This document shows, piece by piece, positions 1-6,325 of a DNA stretch of 6,325 nt. The DNA comes from HKST-UBA85 sp035654775 (GTDB lineage: Bacteria; Bacteroidota; Bacteroidia; Flavobacteriales; Flavobacteriaceae), in assembly GCA_035654775.1 (NCBI GenBank), contig DASRWB010000060.1, positions 1 to 6,325 of the forward strand, given 5' to 3'. Each line of letters begins with the position of its first letter. The first letter of the stretch is position 1. Both the position numbers and the translations under genes were made by a program. The notes under the pieces were generated by a model. It ran no database searches and was not told where the DNA came from. It saw only the letters and a program-made list of their open reading frames with translations.

Positions 1-290
1 TTACCCAATGGACGGTACATACCAGTTCCACAAACTCGTTTAATTTAAGCAGTTACAACTCCTGGTTGGCTTATGGCAACGGGCAGCAATTTCACTATTT
101 AAAGTTTCAGTTTGAAAACCCCAGTGATTCCGGTGGTGGCAATGTTGGTACAGAAGAATACTGTGATACAGGGTTTGTTGGCGGAGACAGTGCACCAATA
201 GTAAGCGCAAATGGTTCTATGGCAGCTTATTATGATGTGATTGAGTATGGTTCTGTAACAGAGTATGTCATAATGATTTTAGATAACTAA
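1..290 (+). CDS. 3' end of an unrecognised protein gene (5' truncated)
   Basis: The frame that stops with TAA at 288-290 is open all the way to the left edge (first whole codon at position 3), so this is the last 95 residues of a longer protein. A TTG at 66 or an internal ATG could be read as a start, but the open frame upstream argues against both. The visible part is rich in Gly, Ser, Asn, Tyr and Phe, has a single Cys, and shows no membrane segment, which suits an extracellular or periplasmic beta-rich protein. It lacks the YPNP-type T9SS sorting domain that its neighbour carries. I do not recognise the family. Only two bases separate its stop from the next start codon, so the two genes are probably cotranscribed and may be translationally coupled. 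The call that it is coding rests on the open frame, protein-like composition and gene spacing. Confidence 0.7.
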   Translation, partial: TQWTVHTSSTNSFNLSSYNSWLAYGNGQQFHYLKFQFENPSDSGGGNVGTEEYCDTGFVGGDSAPIVSANGSMAAYYDVIEYGSVTEYVIMILDN

Positions 291-292
291 TC

Positions 293-2143
293 ATGAAATC
301 TCTTGTTATTTTTTTGGTATTGTTTGGCACATGCTATTCCGGGATGTGCCAAACATTTCCTTATGAACGGGAATGGGGAAAGTATAATGGTATAATAGGA
401 AATATTAATGTAATAAAATCTCGTGCCCATACCATGGATGGTGAGGGTAATGTTTACAGTGTAGGCTATGTGGCAGATACTAACATATTATCCACAAGTA
501 CAGAATCCCACCAGCCAGCTTATGGTGGTGGTCAGGCAGATGGCTTTATCATAAAATACAGCTCAGAAGGAGAGTTCTTGTGGGCAACCTATTTTGGTGG
601 TGAGGAATTTGATGAAATAGAGGCTATTGCTGTTGATAACAACGACCAAATTGTGGTTATTGGCATTACCTATTCTGCTACGGGCATTGCCACACAGGGT
701 GCCTTTCAGGAACAACCTACCGATGTTGGCGGGGGCTATTTTTTAGCAAAGTTTACCGCCGAGGGCAACATCCTTTGGGGCACCCATTTTTATAATGCAG
801 CAATTCGCCCTGATGATGAAGAGCCTTATAACTTTCTTCAGGATTTTGTCTCGCAACAATATTATAGAGCAGGGTTGGCTATTAATGAGGCAAATGATAT
901 TTTTATCTTTACTACTGATTACGGTTGGGCTCATCCAAGCTATAGTATAGCTACCCCGAATGCTTTTCAAGAGGAAGCACTTGAAGAAACCACAATAAGC
1001 AGATTTTCATCTTCTGGACAAAGACTGTGGACTACTTATTATGGGATAAATAGTTCGGACATCAACGGGATTGCAGTGGACAATACTGGAGTATATGTGG
1101 CAGGCACCAAAACAGATTTACCTACTTCGCCTCATGTGCCTACTACCTATTTTGATACCTTTGGGGAGTATGAGTTTTCCTATGCCAATATCTATGACGT
1201 TTTTGTTTCCGGTTTTTCCTTGGATGGCACTACTCGCTTGTGGAGTCGCTATTTAGGTGGTTCCGCTGTGGAAAACCTTGGGATGTCGCCCTTGGTATTG
1301 GATAGTACAGGACTCTATATAGCTGGGTTTTCCATAGGTAGCACTAATGGCAATACTACGGGCATTGCTACAGAAGGCGCTTATAAAGAGGAGAATGGTT
1401 GTGGCTACGGCTTTTTGGCAAAACTACACCGTTCTGGTGAAATAGATTGGGTTACCTATACTGTGGATAGGGTTGAGGAAGCTTATGAAGGGACTACAAT
1501 AAATTGTGGGAGTAGCGCTAGTTCTGTCCATATTATAAAATCAGTCTTTCCGGCAAAAACAGGGGTGTATTATACAGGTCAAACAAGTATGTATGCAGAT
1601 ATAGCTACAGAAGGTGTTTTTATGGAAACCCTCTATGGCAATACTCTTTACGGTCAAAATGATGCTTTTATCATGAAATTTTCCCCAACCGGGGAAAGGG
1701 AATGGGGCACGTTTTTTGGCGGTGAACTTGGGGAAACCATCCCATGGGTATTTCCTTTTCAAGACTCGTTTTATGTGGTAGGACAAACCAGCAGCGAGGA
1801 GAATATAGATACTTTTGGAGATGAAATAGGGGCTAACAGCCGTGGTTATATCAACAAGTTTTCGCCTACTGCTTTGGGCGTTACGGAAACTGTGTTTTCT
1901 CCTTTTACAATCTATCCCAATCCCGTTCATGGGATATTGTACATCAGGCTTGATGAAAGCTTACAATCCCAACTGCTAAGGCTTAATCTTTACAATGTAT
2001 TAGGGCAGGAAGTGTCTAAAACAGTTCTTAAGTCCAATGAAATTCATCAGGAAGTGGACGTTTCAGGGCTTTCAACAGGAGTTTATATGGCATTGTTGTC
2101 TGCAGGCAACCAAACATTTAGTCATAAAATCATTATCAAATAA
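293..2143 (+). CDS. Secreted SBBP-type beta-propeller protein with T9SS type A sorting domain
   Basis: This is a 616-residue exported protein. Residues 1-20 form a Sec signal peptide: Lys2, a hydrophobic core VIFLVLFG, and probable cleavage near Cys19-Gln20. Residues 28-523 carry seven imperfect repeats of the SBBP (beta-propeller) type, with consensus F-x-x-K-F, eight residues, Trp, then T-Y-x-G-G, I-A-V-D-N and V-x-G-x-T. The repeat Trp residues are W28, W97, W162, W246, W317, W386 and W471. A recurrent I-A-T motif (132, 219, 358, 437) precedes an A-F/Y-x-E element. Residues about 535-616 match the T9SS type A sorting domain: YPNP at 541-544, an L-Y-N-V-L-G-Q-E strand, L-S-T-G-V-Y, and a C-terminal KIIIK. 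By family knowledge such proteins cross the outer membrane through the type IX system, lose this domain, and end up on the cell surface or released. No catalytic motif is visible, so ligand and role are unknown; binding or adhesion is a guess. The ATG at 293 is preferred because it directly precedes the signal peptide. Confidence 0.93.
   Translation: MKSLVIFLVLFGTCYSGMCQTFPYEREWGKYNGIIGNINVIKSRAHTMDGEGNVYSVGYVADTNILSTSTESHQPAYGGGQADGFIIKYSSEGEFLWATYFGGEEFDEIEAIAVDNNDQIVVIGITYSATGIATQGAFQEQPTDVGGGYFLAKFTAEGNILWGTHFYNAAIRPDDEEPYNFLQDFVSQQYYRAGLAINEANDIFIFTTDYGWAHPSYSIATPNAFQEEALEETTISRFSSSGQRLWTTYYGINSSDINGIAVDNTGVYVAGTKTDLPTSPHVPTTYFDTFGEYEFSYANIYDVFVSGFSLDGTTRLWSRYLGGSAVENLGMSPLVLDSTGLYIAGFSIGSTNGNTTGIATEGAYKEENGCGYGFLAKLHRSGEIDWVTYTVDRVEEAYEGTTINCGSSASSVHIIKSVFPAKTGVYYTGQTSMYADIATEGVFMETLYGNTLYGQNDAFIMKFSPTGEREWGTFFGGELGETIPWVFPFQDSFYVVGQTSSEENIDTFGDEIGANSRGYINKFSPTALGVTETVFSPFTIYPNPVHGILYIRLDESLQSQLLRLNLYNVLGQEVSKTVLKSNEIHQEVDVSGLSTGVYMALLSAGNQTFSHKIIIK
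374..1861 (+). repeat. Seven protein-level propeller repeats within the T9SS cargo gene
   Basis: The repeats are diverged at DNA level but clear in protein. Strands of the form F-x-x-K-F end at residues 89, 154, 238, 308, 378, 463 and 523. Each of the first six is followed 8 or 9 residues later by Trp (97, 162, 246, 317, 386, 471). The seventh Trp (W28) sits at the protein's N-terminus and the seventh K-F strand (GYINKF, 518-523) at the C-terminal end. Repeat length varies from 65 to 85 residues. The longest DNA identity I noticed between repeats is 13 bp (678-690 and 1356-1368), so the duplications are old. Confidence 0.75.
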
Positions 2144-2180
2144 TATTTTCTTTAGATACTACTGGAAAGTTTATAGAGGT

Positions 2181-2264
2181 TCAAAGTAAGCTAAAGTTAA
2201 AAGTGTTATAAGTGGAAAAACTTCAAAAGTTTAAGTACTTTAGACACTTAAAACTTTCAACTTT
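2181..2264. repeat. Imperfect AT-rich inverted repeat upstream of recJ
   Basis: The main arms are 2193-2206 and 2244-2257, pairing at 12 of 14 positions. An outer pair (2183-2187 with 2260-2264, 5 of 5) and an inner pair (2210-2213 with 2237-2240, 4 of 4) extend it. A small separate hairpin lies in the centre (2218-2223 with 2227-2232, 3-base loop). The whole element is built from repeated AAGT/ACTT and AAAGTT/AACTTT words and ends one base before the recJ ATG. It could be a dispersed intergenic palindrome, a leader structure acting on recJ, or a weak transcription boundary. It is not a typical rho-independent terminator, because the stem has few G-C pairs and no clean T run follows. The pairing is seen directly; any function is inferred. 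Confidence 0.55.
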
Positions 2265-2265
2265 T

Positions 2266-3954
2266 ATGCGTTGGACTCTTAAACCCAAACCCGAAACATC
2301 AAAAATAAAAGCTTTACAGGAAACCCTTCAAGTAGAGAAGGAAGTGGCATCCTTGCTTATTCAGCGAGGGATTGAGACCTATGAAGAGGCTAAAAAATTC
2401 TTCAGGCCGAGTTTAAAAGAGTTGCACAATCCATTCCTGATGAAAGATATGGATAAAGCAGTAGAACGCATTGAACGAGCACTTTCCAATGAGGAAAACA
2501 TTCTGGTGTATGGCGATTATGACGTAGATGGCACCACGGCGGTTTCCCTGATGAGTTCCTACCTGAAAACCAAAACCGAAAATGTAGCCACCTATATTCC
2601 CGACAGATATGATGAAGGCTATGGCATTTCCTTTAAAGGCATTGATTTTGCTGAAGACAATGGGTTTACACTCATTATTGCATTGGATTGTGGGATTAAA
2701 GCCATTGACAAAGTTGAGTATGCTCAAAAAAAAGGAATAGACTTCATTATTTGCGACCATCACAGACCGGGAAAAAACCTTCCGCAAGCCGTGGCTGTGT
2801 TGGACCCAAAACGCGACGATTGCTTGTATCCGTACAAAGAACTGTGCGGCTGTGGTGTTGGGTTTAAACTCATTCAGGCACTGGCTCAAAAAGAAAACGT
2901 GTCGGTAGAAAATTTAGTAGCATATCTGGATTTGGTAGCCATCGCTATTGGTGCAGATATTGTGCCTATCACAGGAGAAAACAGAATCCTAACCTTTTTT
3001 GGGTTGCAACTTATCAATTCCAACCCGCGAGTAGGCATCAAGGCGATTATAGATCAAATAAAAAAGAAAGAATTCACTATTACCGATGTTGTTTTTATCA
3101 TTGCTCCGCGAATAAATGCAGCCGGCCGAATGAAACACGGAAATCATGCGGTTACCTTGCTTACCGAAACCGATTACAATTTAGCGGTGCAATATGCGTT
3201 GGAAATAGATAGCTTTAATACTGAAAGACGTGAAACCGATGAACAAATTACGCGAGAAGCTTTGGAGCAAATTGAATTACAAAAGGAACAGGAACGCTTT
3301 ACTACTGTTGTTTACCGTGAAACTTGGCACAAAGGGGTTATTGGTATTGTGGCTTCTCGATTGACGGAAACCTACTATCGCCCAACATTAGTGTTTACCA
3401 AAAGCGGCGATAAACTGGCTGCGTCGGCACGGTCGGTAAGTGGTTTTGATGTGTACAATGCGTTAGAGGCTTGTGCAGAATACATAGAACAGTTTGGAGG
3501 TCATAAGTACGCTGCCGGATTAACCTTAAAGGAAGAAAACTATGAAGCCTTTAAGCAAGCTTTTGAAGATGAAGTTTCCAAAACAATTGACCGAAGCTTA
3601 CTTATACCTGAAATCAAAATTGACCGGGAATTGTCTTTACAAGATATTACCCCTAAATTTTACAGAATTTTAAAACAATTTGCTCCTTTTGGCCCCGGAA
3701 ACATGACGCCTATATTCATGACACAAAACGTTTACGATACCGGCTATGGAAAATGTGTAGGCGAAGATGAAAACCATCTGCGTGTTACCCTGAACCAAAG
3801 TGGAAATGAAAAATTGGTCGCTATAGGTTTTGGTTTAGGCAAAAAACTTGAAAAAATCACCAACAGAAAACCGTTTAAAATAGTCTATTCCATCGATGAA
3901 AATCACTGGAACGACAAAACCACTTTACAACTAAAGCTAAGAGATATTAAATAA
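2266..3954 (+). CDS. recJ: Single-stranded-DNA-specific 5'-3' exonuclease RecJ
   Basis: RecJ degrades single-stranded DNA 5' to 3' in recombination (RecF pathway), base-excision and mismatch repair, in the cytoplasm with Mn2+/Mg2+. The 562-residue product has the normal family length. The DHH domain carries the metal-binding motifs: G-D-Y-D-V-D-G (D84, D86, D88), L-D-C-G (D141), D-H-H (164-166) and D-L-V-A-I-A-I-G-A-D (D222, D231). The DHHA1 part shows RINAAGR (282-288), S-A-R-S-V-S-G (R389) and G-G-H (411-413). The C-terminal OB-like region includes APFGPGN (473-479). No key residue is missing. I chose the ATG at 2266 because flavobacterial RecJ proteins, as I recall them, begin MRWTLKPKP. 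An in-frame GTG at 2212 would add 18 residues encoded by the inverted repeat, which looks non-coding. The next gene starts 10 bases after the stop, so recJ probably leads a recJ-ompA-MFS transcription unit. Confidence 0.97.
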   Translation: MRWTLKPKPETSKIKALQETLQVEKEVASLLIQRGIETYEEAKKFFRPSLKELHNPFLMKDMDKAVERIERALSNEENILVYGDYDVDGTTAVSLMSSYLKTKTENVATYIPDRYDEGYGISFKGIDFAEDNGFTLIIALDCGIKAIDKVEYAQKKGIDFIICDHHRPGKNLPQAVAVLDPKRDDCLYPYKELCGCGVGFKLIQALAQKENVSVENLVAYLDLVAIAIGADIVPITGENRILTFFGLQLINSNPRVGIKAIIDQIKKKEFTITDVVFIIAPRINAAGRMKHGNHAVTLLTETDYNLAVQYALEIDSFNTERRETDEQITREALEQIELQKEQERFTTVVYRETWHKGVIGIVASRLTETYYRPTLVFTKSGDKLAASARSVSGFDVYNALEACAEYIEQFGGHKYAAGLTLKEENYEAFKQAFEDEVSKTIDRSLLIPEIKIDRELSLQDITPKFYRILKQFAPFGPGNMTPIFMTQNVYDTGYGKCVGEDENHLRVTLNQSGNEKLVAIGFGLGKKLEKITNRKPFKIVYSIDENHWNDKTTLQLKLRDIK

Positions 3955-3964
3955 TACGTTTTCT

Positions 3965-5089
3965 ATGCAACATCGCTTTAAAATAAAGAACGCTAGTATC
4001 ATGTTCGTTTTTTTGACAGGATTTGCTGTTTTTTCTCAAAACCTGGTATTGAATCCGGACTTTGAAGAGTTTAAAGATTGCCCTTGGGACATAGGAATGT
4101 TTAACAACAATGTGAAGCACTGGTCGAGTCCCAACCGCGGCTCAACAGATTTTTTCAGGTCATGCCTGAAAACAGGAAAAGTGTATGAAAACTACAACGG
4201 AAAACAACATCCGGCTTCCGGAAAAGGCTATGCGGGAATGTATTGCTATGCTATGGATGATTACAGAGAATATGTACAAGGCGAATTGAGCAAAACGCTG
4301 GAACAGGGAAAGCAATACGAAATGTCGTTTCACATTAGCTTATCAGAAGCCTCTGCGGTAGCCCTTAAAAGCCTTTCGGTATTGTTTACACAAGAGCGTA
4401 TAGGTTATGAAATGAACAAAACCTCCGTATTCAATACGCCCGACAGTCATTACGCCCGTTTTTCTAATATCACGGAGAAATTTATTGACTTAAATTCGCT
4501 TAAAGTCGCCTTTCAATCCGTATACCGGGCAAATGCAGACCACTATTACAACGATGTAGACAACTGGGAGAAAATCACTTTCATTTATACCGCCAAAGGG
4601 CAAGAACGGTTTTTTACTATTGGTAATTTTAAGTCAAATTCAGAAACAGAAAGGCATGAAATCAATACCAAAGATGAAAATCCATTTGCTTATTACTATA
4701 TTGATAACATCACTATTCACGAAATAGCGCCTTACCAAGTGGAAAAAACCTACACTTTCAGCAACGTGCTTTTTGATTTTGACAAAGCAACATTGCTGCC
4801 GATTTCTAAAATAGAATTAGACAGCCTGTACAGCCATTTAAAAAATCACCCAAAGTTAAAAGTGGAAATTTACGGACACACCGATGCCGTTGGAACCCTG
4901 AAGCGAAACGAACAACTATCCCTTGAACGGGCAAAAGCCGTAGAAGCCTATTTGATTCAAAAAGGATTGTCTCCCGAAAGCGTAGAAGCATTTGGCTTTG
5001 GCAGTGCAAAACCTATTGACACAAACACCACAGAAACCGGTAGAAGCCAAAACCGTCGGGTAGAATTTAAGCTGATAGAACAACCCTGA
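3965..5089 (+). CDS. Exported OmpA-family protein with N-terminal possible jelly-roll domain
   Basis: This 374-residue protein probably anchors to peptidoglycan from the outer-membrane side of the periplasm. Residues 1-25 form a signal peptide: basic n-region HRFKIK, hydrophobic IMFVFLTGFAVF, and likely cleavage after Ser24-Gln25. No lipobox Cys is present. Residues 26 to about 250 form a domain opening NLVLNPDFEEF, with three Cys in its first 70 residues (39, 67, 94). This opening resembles Bacteroidota extracellular domains starting NLVPNPSFE, which I suspect are carbohydrate-binding-like jelly-rolls; that label is tentative. Residues 263-372 are an OmpA C-terminal domain: F-D-F-D-K (270-274), G-H-T-D (D307), N-E-Q-L-S-L-E-R (R322) and N-R-R-V-E (363-367). 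D307 and R322 align, 15 residues apart, with the Asp and Arg that bind diaminopimelate in characterised OmpA domains, so peptidoglycan binding should be intact. There is no N-terminal eight-strand OmpA barrel. The gene lies 10 bases after recJ and 1 base before the transporter. Confidence 0.93.
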   Translation: MQHRFKIKNASIMFVFLTGFAVFSQNLVLNPDFEEFKDCPWDIGMFNNNVKHWSSPNRGSTDFFRSCLKTGKVYENYNGKQHPASGKGYAGMYCYAMDDYREYVQGELSKTLEQGKQYEMSFHISLSEASAVALKSLSVLFTQERIGYEMNKTSVFNTPDSHYARFSNITEKFIDLNSLKVAFQSVYRANADHYYNDVDNWEKITFIYTAKGQERFFTIGNFKSNSETERHEINTKDENPFAYYYIDNITIHEIAPYQVEKTYTFSNVLFDFDKATLLPISKIELDSLYSHLKNHPKLKVEIYGHTDAVGTLKRNEQLSLERAKAVEAYLIQKGLSPESVEAFGFGSAKPIDTNTTETGRSQNRRVEFKLIEQP

Positions 5090-5090
5090 T

Positions 5091-6325
5091 ATGGCTAAAC
5101 AAGACCCTTACGCTGCTCTTCGTATAAAAGAGTTTAATATTTTTCTACTGGTGCGTTTTGCCCTGGTATTTGCTTGGTCTATGCAGTTTATTGTTATCGA
5201 GTGGCAAGTGTACAGCATCACTAAAAATCCGTTGTCACTAGGAATTATTGGGCTTATGGAGGTTATTCCGGCAGTTTCCACCTCGCTTTTTGCCGGACAT
5301 TATGTAGACCAAAAGGAGAAACGCAATTTGCTTATTAAATGCATGATAGGGTTTTCATTGATAAGTTTGGGACTGTTTTTGGTTTCTTGGCCTTTGCTTG
5401 TTAAAAACTGGAGTACAACTTCGGTTTTGTATGTTATTTATGCTTTGGTGTTTATGGGCGGTGTGGTTAGGGCTTTTATTGGACCCACTGTTTTTTCGTT
5501 AATTGCACTTATTGTACCTAAAAAACTATATCCTAATGCCGCTACGTGGAGTAGTTCGACCTGGCAGGTAGCGGCTGTTTTAGGTCCGGCTTTAGCCGGG
5601 TTTTCCATTCACTGGATTGGAGTACATTGGTCAATGTGTTTAATTTTGGCCGTGGTATTATTTGGTTTTTTGGCACTTTTACAAATTCCTAAAAAGCCAA
5701 TTTTAAACCCAAATATTGGAGAGCCTATTGCAAAAAGTTTAAAAGAAGGGTTGAAGTTTGTTTATAAAACCAAAGCCGTTTTGGGTGCGCTTACACTGGA
5801 TATGATTGCGGTATTGTTTGGTGGTGCGGTTGCCTTGCTTCCTATTTTTGCACAAGATATTTTGGATGTAGGTTCGCGAGGTTTTGGAATTTTACGGGCT
5901 TCTCCTGCAGTAGGTGCATTTTTAACCATGCTGGCAACAGCCTACATGCCACTAAGTAAAAATGCCGGAAAAAAATTACTGGCTGCGGTGTTTGGCTTTG
6001 GCGTGTGTATTATTGTATTTGGGTTGTCTAAACTATTTTGGGTATCTGTGGCAGCCTTGTTTTTTAGTGGTGTTTTTGATGGGGTTTCCATGGTGATTCG
6101 ACAAACCATTTTACAATTAAAAACCCCGGACCATATGCGGGGCAGAGTTGCCTCTGTAAATTCTATGTTTGTTGGCTCTTCCAACGAGTTGGGTGCCTTT
6201 GAAAGTGGGTTGACCGCTAAACTTATGGGAACGGTAACTGCCGTTGTTTTTGGAGGTACGATGACCTTGCTTACGGTTACCGGCACCGCGTTGTTTTCCC
6301 CTAAATTTAGAAAACTGGATTTAAC
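5091..6325 (+). CDS. MFS transporter, MFS_3/EntS-like (3' end beyond window)
   Basis: The frame from ATG 5091 is open to the right edge: 411 complete codons with no stop. The product is very hydrophobic, with hydrophobic stretches along its whole length as expected for about 12 membrane helices. The loop after helix 2 has the MFS signature as G-H-Y-V-D-Q-K-E-K-R (69-78, D73). Late in the protein, T-P-D-H-M-R-G-R-V (345-353) followed by N-S-M-F-V-G and N-E-L-G-A-F-E-S-G (365-373) is typical of the MFS_3 (transmembrane secretion effector) group, which includes the enterobactin exporter EntS. Family members are proton-driven exporters; the substrate cannot be read from the sequence, and no siderophore genes are nearby. 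Members are usually about 410-420 residues, and the charged PKFRKLDL tail suggests only a few residues are missing. The start lies one base after the OmpA stop (TGA 5087-5089), implying translational coupling. Confidence is high for MFS, moderate for the subgroup. Confidence 0.93.
   Translation, partial: MAKQDPYAALRIKEFNIFLLVRFALVFAWSMQFIVIEWQVYSITKNPLSLGIIGLMEVIPAVSTSLFAGHYVDQKEKRNLLIKCMIGFSLISLGLFLVSWPLLVKNWSTTSVLYVIYALVFMGGVVRAFIGPTVFSLIALIVPKKLYPNAATWSSSTWQVAAVLGPALAGFSIHWIGVHWSMCLILAVVLFGFLALLQIPKKPILNPNIGEPIAKSLKEGLKFVYKTKAVLGALTLDMIAVLFGGAVALLPIFAQDILDVGSRGFGILRASPAVGAFLTMLATAYMPLSKNAGKKLLAAVFGFGVCIIVFGLSKLFWVSVAALFFSGVFDGVSMVIRQTILQLKTPDHMRGRVASVNSMFVGSSNELGAFESGLTAKLMGTVTAVVFGGTMTLLTVTGTALFSPKFRKLDL

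Noticed and set aside
293..352. Lipoprotein signal peptide on the propeller protein (Cys14 or Cys19)
   Set aside because: Neither Cys has a proper lipobox before it (FGT-C and SGM-C), and T9SS cargo normally uses a signal peptidase I signal.
743..970. Short minus-strand frame, and similar ones at 1071-1256 (+) and 4806-5009 (-)
   Set aside because: All are short, lie within well-supported genes in other frames, and encode no recognisable domain.
1541..1930. 129-codon open frame on the minus strand inside the propeller gene
   Set aside because: It lies wholly opposite a gene with strong domain support. The translation is rich in Lys, Ile and Cys with no recognisable motif, as expected of an antisense shadow.
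2236..2243. TACTTTAG as a Bacteroidota -7 promoter element (TAnnTTTG)
   Set aside because: It mismatches the consensus and has no TTG element at the right distance upstream. It is better explained as part of the inverted repeat.
2144..2265. Rho-independent terminator after the propeller gene
   Set aside because: The only hairpins are AT-rich and imperfect, and no run of T follows a strong stem. A transcription boundary here remains possible but is not supported.
2413..2889. 158-codon open frame on the minus strand inside recJ
   Set aside because: It is entirely antisense to the conserved catalytic part of RecJ, so its openness follows from RecJ codon use. No recognisable domain is seen.
5942..6286. 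114-codon open frame on the minus strand inside the transporter gene
   Set aside because: It is antisense to the conserved late helices and the TPDHMRGRV motif of the MFS protein. No independent support is seen.
1..6325. CRISPR array, tRNA or rRNA genes, insertion sequence, phage or defence genes
   Set aside because: No regular direct repeats with spacers, no transposase or integrase motifs, no terminal inverted repeats flanking a gene, and no RNA-gene signature were seen.

Overview
The window reads as chromosomal DNA from a member of the Bacteroidota, most likely a flavobacterium. The basis is a C-terminal type IX secretion (T9SS) sorting domain, a RecJ beginning MRWTLKPKP, low GC, and start codons without a recognisable Shine-Dalgarno sequence. 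All supported genes lie on the + strand and are packed tightly. The only intergenic gap above 10 bp is 122 bp, at 2144-2265. No stretch over 300 bases lacks a gene.

Layout. (1) Positions 1-290 hold the 3' end of an unrecognised gene. (2) Two bases later, 293-2143 encodes a 616-residue exported protein: signal peptide, a seven-repeat SBBP-type beta-propeller, then a T9SS type A sorting domain. (3) The 122-bp gap contains an imperfect AT-rich inverted repeat that ends right at the next start codon. (4) 2266-3954 is recJ, the single-strand-specific 5'-3' exonuclease, with all the DHH/DHHA1 motifs expected. (5) Ten bases later, 3965-5089 encodes an exported OmpA-family protein with an N-terminal domain that may be a jelly-roll. 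(6) One base later, from 5091 and running off the right edge, is an MFS transporter of the MFS_3/EntS-like type; 411 codons are visible with no stop.

How the genes fit together. Spacing suggests two transcription groups: the unknown gene with the propeller gene, and recJ-ompA-MFS. The first pair probably delivers a protein to the cell surface or medium. The second joins a DNA-repair enzyme to two envelope proteins; shared transcription is likely but a shared pathway is not evident. I see no mobile element, CRISPR array, RNA gene, phage gene or defence system. The most notable points are the circularly closed seven-blade pattern in the secreted protein, the inverted repeat before recJ that creates a false upstream start, and the domain pairing in the OmpA protein. 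None of these amounts to clear evidence for an undescribed system.
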